From NCBI GenBank assembly GCA_021413825.1, contig JAIOPQ010000010.1, forward strand, positions 26,983 to 90,982: a stretch of DNA of 64,000 bases, written 5' to 3'. Both the position numbers and the translations under genes were made by a program. Shown here one piece after another: positions 63,301 to 64,000 of the stretch (within the stretch, counting starts at the first letter, position 1; the number at the start of each line of letters is the position of its first letter). Origin of the DNA: Spirochaetia bacterium (GTDB taxonomy: Bacteria; Spirochaetota; Leptospiria; Leptospirales; Leptonemataceae). The notes under the pieces were generated by a model. That model saw nothing but the letters and a program-made list of their open reading frames with translations. It was not told the DNA's origin and ran no database searches.

Positions 63301-63654
63301 CGTTACGTCTTTCTCGAAGCGGTAGCCGGGAGTAATTTCATATGCAGGTGTTGTGGGAAGATACTGGCCGGGCAGTGCTGCCGTAGCGGGTGTGTATTTT
63401 GTGATGGTGAATTCCTGCGCATCTGTCATTGCACCAGGTGGAATGTTGATGATGAGTCGACCATCTGATGAACTGAGAGTCATTCCCGAAGGTCCGGCCG
63501 TCCCACCTCCTACTGGAACGCCGGTCTGACCAGAGGCACCAAGCAAGCCAAGGGTTTTCATGGTGCCTTCATGATCCTTCTCTTTTGATGAATTGATAAC
63601 TCCAATGCAGTTAAGTACTGCGAGGGCTAAGAGAAGTGAGCAGATCAGTTTCAT
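60301..63654 (-). CDS. large multi-domain surface lipoprotein with FN3 and NHL repeats
   Basis: A 1117 aa lipoprotein from ATG 63654 (MKLICSLLLALAVLNC, lipobox Cys16). In order: a ZU5-like domain (SSSDGRLIINIPPGAM); a Ca-binding type-3-like segment (DRDQDNDGYLDSWERDNGFNPN, DSDGDGIPNSADF); a bacterial Ig-like domain (SITIFPSTVAMDIGESV type); and two fibronectin III domains, each with two Cys. A PKD-like domain follows, then six NHL repeats of about 55 residues at the C-terminus forming a six-bladed propeller. It looks built for surface adhesion or binding. Confidence 0.85.
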   Translation of the reverse strand: MKLICSLLLALAVLNCIGVINSSKEKDHEGTMKTLGLLGASGQTGVPVGGGTAGPSGMTLSSSDGRLIINIPPGAMTDAQEFTITKYTPATAALPGQYLPTTPAYEITPGYRFEKDVTVSISMDIAMISALNLQQNASQGFSYSSTAEDPSAARFPEWQGQTSQVQGDRLVMNTRTFSIFGGGTPAAGNLPPTILGAFYSFEPGLSYVPERVRAHVVEPDGNTMTVYLLTGPVGGSLNLMPLLREGTTDWYSADLPYESQGTTGVVMQVIAVDQYGANSKVPSNPFNYPASSGDATFIAGYDRDQDNDGYLDSWERDNGFNPNSSSSPSPTPDSDGDGIPNSADFTPNGEANPTIDSLTIFPSTVAMDIGESVSFAASASLGGAFRFVNPAISVSGLGSVGSLSGFVFTASNPGVTAVTAAVGPRNATASVTVRDSIAPANISNLSATAISHTKIHLQWTAPGDDANTGAAAAYEVRRATTPISTNTQCDAAATMAQTLTPKTAGLVENLDINGLSPSTIYYFCVRAYDSDGNRNTWTQGVVTATTLAMPDVTAPSDISGAAVTVLASDKIRLSWNAVGDDGNSGSASAYEIRRSTTAIANNTQCDSGVEVLNTVSPATSGSPLSFTVTGLSENTTYYFCIRAFDDANNRSNWNGTLSATTMNANDSPIANAGSDQTVNKSGGVFPTVTLSGNTSSDPDSVACAANVGSYLIQWSIQSSPGGSTASISNSTSLTGATFTPDVAGDYVVQLSFTDDPGLCSGGAKTSTDSVTVHAAASSLIGGSMQGNPLNLSAIVTTFAGAYASGGSTDGTGIAARFGGTYGMTSDGVNIYATDNNSQTIRKIVIATGVVTTIAGSPGSQGSADGTGSAARFKYPAGITMDGTNLYVTDTNNHTIRKVVIATGAVTTLAGSAGSSGTADGIGSAARFNQPYDLTTDGANLYVSDSGNNAIRKIVIATGTVSTFAGVAGSQGSADGTGSAARFYFPAGATTDGTNLYIPDAGNNTIRKIVIATGAVTTFAGVAGSPGSANGTGTAARFYGPESITTDGTNLYVTDTANHTIRQIVIATGAVTTLAGVAGASGSADGTGASARFSAPWGIITDGTSLYIQSQFSLRKLQ
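60304..61285 (-). repeat. six tandem ~165-nt repeats encoding NHL blades
   Basis: Six consecutive units of the form G-x-VTT-x-AG…GSADGTGSAARF…TDGTNLYV.D..N.TIRK.VIAT, of 55 residues (165 nt) each. The first is the most divergent and the last is truncated. Identity at DNA level is high over stretches such as the DGTGSAARF and DGTNLY segments. Confidence 0.8.
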
Positions 63655-63830
63655 AACATTACAAGGCAAAAACCCTTTTGTATGTCAAGGGGTTCATGCC
63701 GTAGAACACGGCTAATAGCCTGCTTTGGTTCGGTTTTTTTTTCAAAAGAATTTAAATCACCGGAACAGGCTATGCGACGTTACCAGGATAGAGCGATACG
63801 CTTCGAGTTGCGGCTGGCCGTAGATTAAAA

Positions 63831-64000
63831 TTACTGCACCTGGAGCCGTAGTTGGAGTTTTTTCGGAAAGTCTTCATAACTCTGGCTTCTGTCCTGGAGA
63901 AAAATCGTCTTCTCTGCATATTTCACTGAACCGGAAGGGCCTATCCTGCATCCAATGATAAGACTACCCGCAAGGCGGTATTGATTGGGATTGCATTTTG
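63831..64000 (-). CDS. possible 3' end of a gene running off the window
   Basis: On the minus strand a frame is open from the window edge to a TAA at 63831-63833, about 55 codons: …GSVKYAEKTIFLQDRSQSYEDFPKKLQLRLQVQ. Composition looks protein-like but no family is recognised and no start is in view. Between it and the NHL lipoprotein (63670-63830) I see only an A/T tract (TTTTTTTTTC) and no gene. Confidence 0.3.
   Translation of the reverse strand, partial: KCNPNQYRLAGSLIIGCRIGPSGSVKYAEKTIFLQDRSQSYEDFPKKLQLRLQVQ

Noticed and set aside
1-64000. CRISPR arrays, insertion sequences, rRNA genes, prophage
   Set aside because: No regularly spaced repeats with unique spacers, transposase or integrase motifs, or rRNA sequence seen; the only tandem repeats are the coding NHL units.

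Overview
The window is a chromosomal segment of a Gram-negative, respiring bacterium. It is most consistent with a spirochaete of the Leptospirales or a relative. The hints are lax spirochaete-type lipoboxes (LLSTAC, LAVLNC, LAFSSC), a 7TM-DISM adenylate cyclase, many PAS histidine kinases, a FliG-like protein, tRNAs without an encoded CCA, and a mixed ATG/GTG/TTG start usage. No rRNA or marker protein fixes the taxon, so this assignment is tentative. I see no CRISPR array, insertion sequence, integrase or phage gene.

Layout. (1) 0-6.3 kb: a thiol-oxidation fusion (VKOR-DsbA, cut by the window edge), ribH-nusB and a TPR protein in overlapping order, a broken CLC chloride channel, and a small membrane protein. 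(2) 6.3-10.9 kb: tRNA-Lys, tRNA-Glu and tRNA-Asp, followed by one large lone gene for an REase-NACHT NTPase. This is the best candidate for a defence system in the window. (3) 10.9-16.4 kb: a beta-propeller lipoprotein, then an alkyl-DHAP-synthase-like flavoenzyme / glpD / diacylglycerol kinase operon (glycerolipid or ether-lipid metabolism). (4) 16.4-21.5 kb: a cbpA-cbpM chaperone pair leading into a MacAB/DevBCA-like ABC exporter. (5) 21.6-34.6 kb: a LOG-family protein, a CBS protein, a Crp/Fnr regulator, a CoA-transferase, then usp-ccoNOQPGHS-UreH-like-ccoI-hemN, a complete cbb3 oxidase structure/assembly locus with anaerobic haem synthesis. (6) 34.6-43.7 kb: a beta-CASP RNase, a LytS/LytR-type two-component pair, nirK (fused to cytochrome c)-nirV-SCO, a sigma-70 factor, a glycogen-binding module protein and an Nramp-like transporter. 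(7) 43.8-53.6 kb: a second ABC exporter, two short-chain dehydrogenases, a FliG-like protein, and a four-gene overlapping signalling operon. (8) 53.6-64 kb: cyclase, lipoprotein, ArsR/sterol-desaturase pair, ankyrin protein, outer-membrane barrel and a large NHL-repeat lipoprotein.

How it fits together. Dyads of the CTGAT-N4-ATCAG type lie in front of the Crp/Fnr gene and in front of usp-cco, and a TTGAT-N4-GTCAT site lies in front of nirK. This suggests one oxygen/NO-responsive Crp/Fnr regulon controlling the cbb3 oxidase, haem synthesis and nitrite reduction.

The strangest feature of the window is a series of internal deletions inside otherwise well-conserved genes. Five break the frame: CLC channel, ABC permease, CbpA, CcoN and a receiver-STAS protein. 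Three more probable ones keep the frame: Nramp N-terminus, sigma-factor region 3 and NirV centre. Both flanks of each gap still align to the family, and roughly 10 to 120 residues are missing. The pattern looks like a systematic assembly (gap-collapse) problem or, less likely, real gene decay. It should be resolved before any of these genes is called dead.
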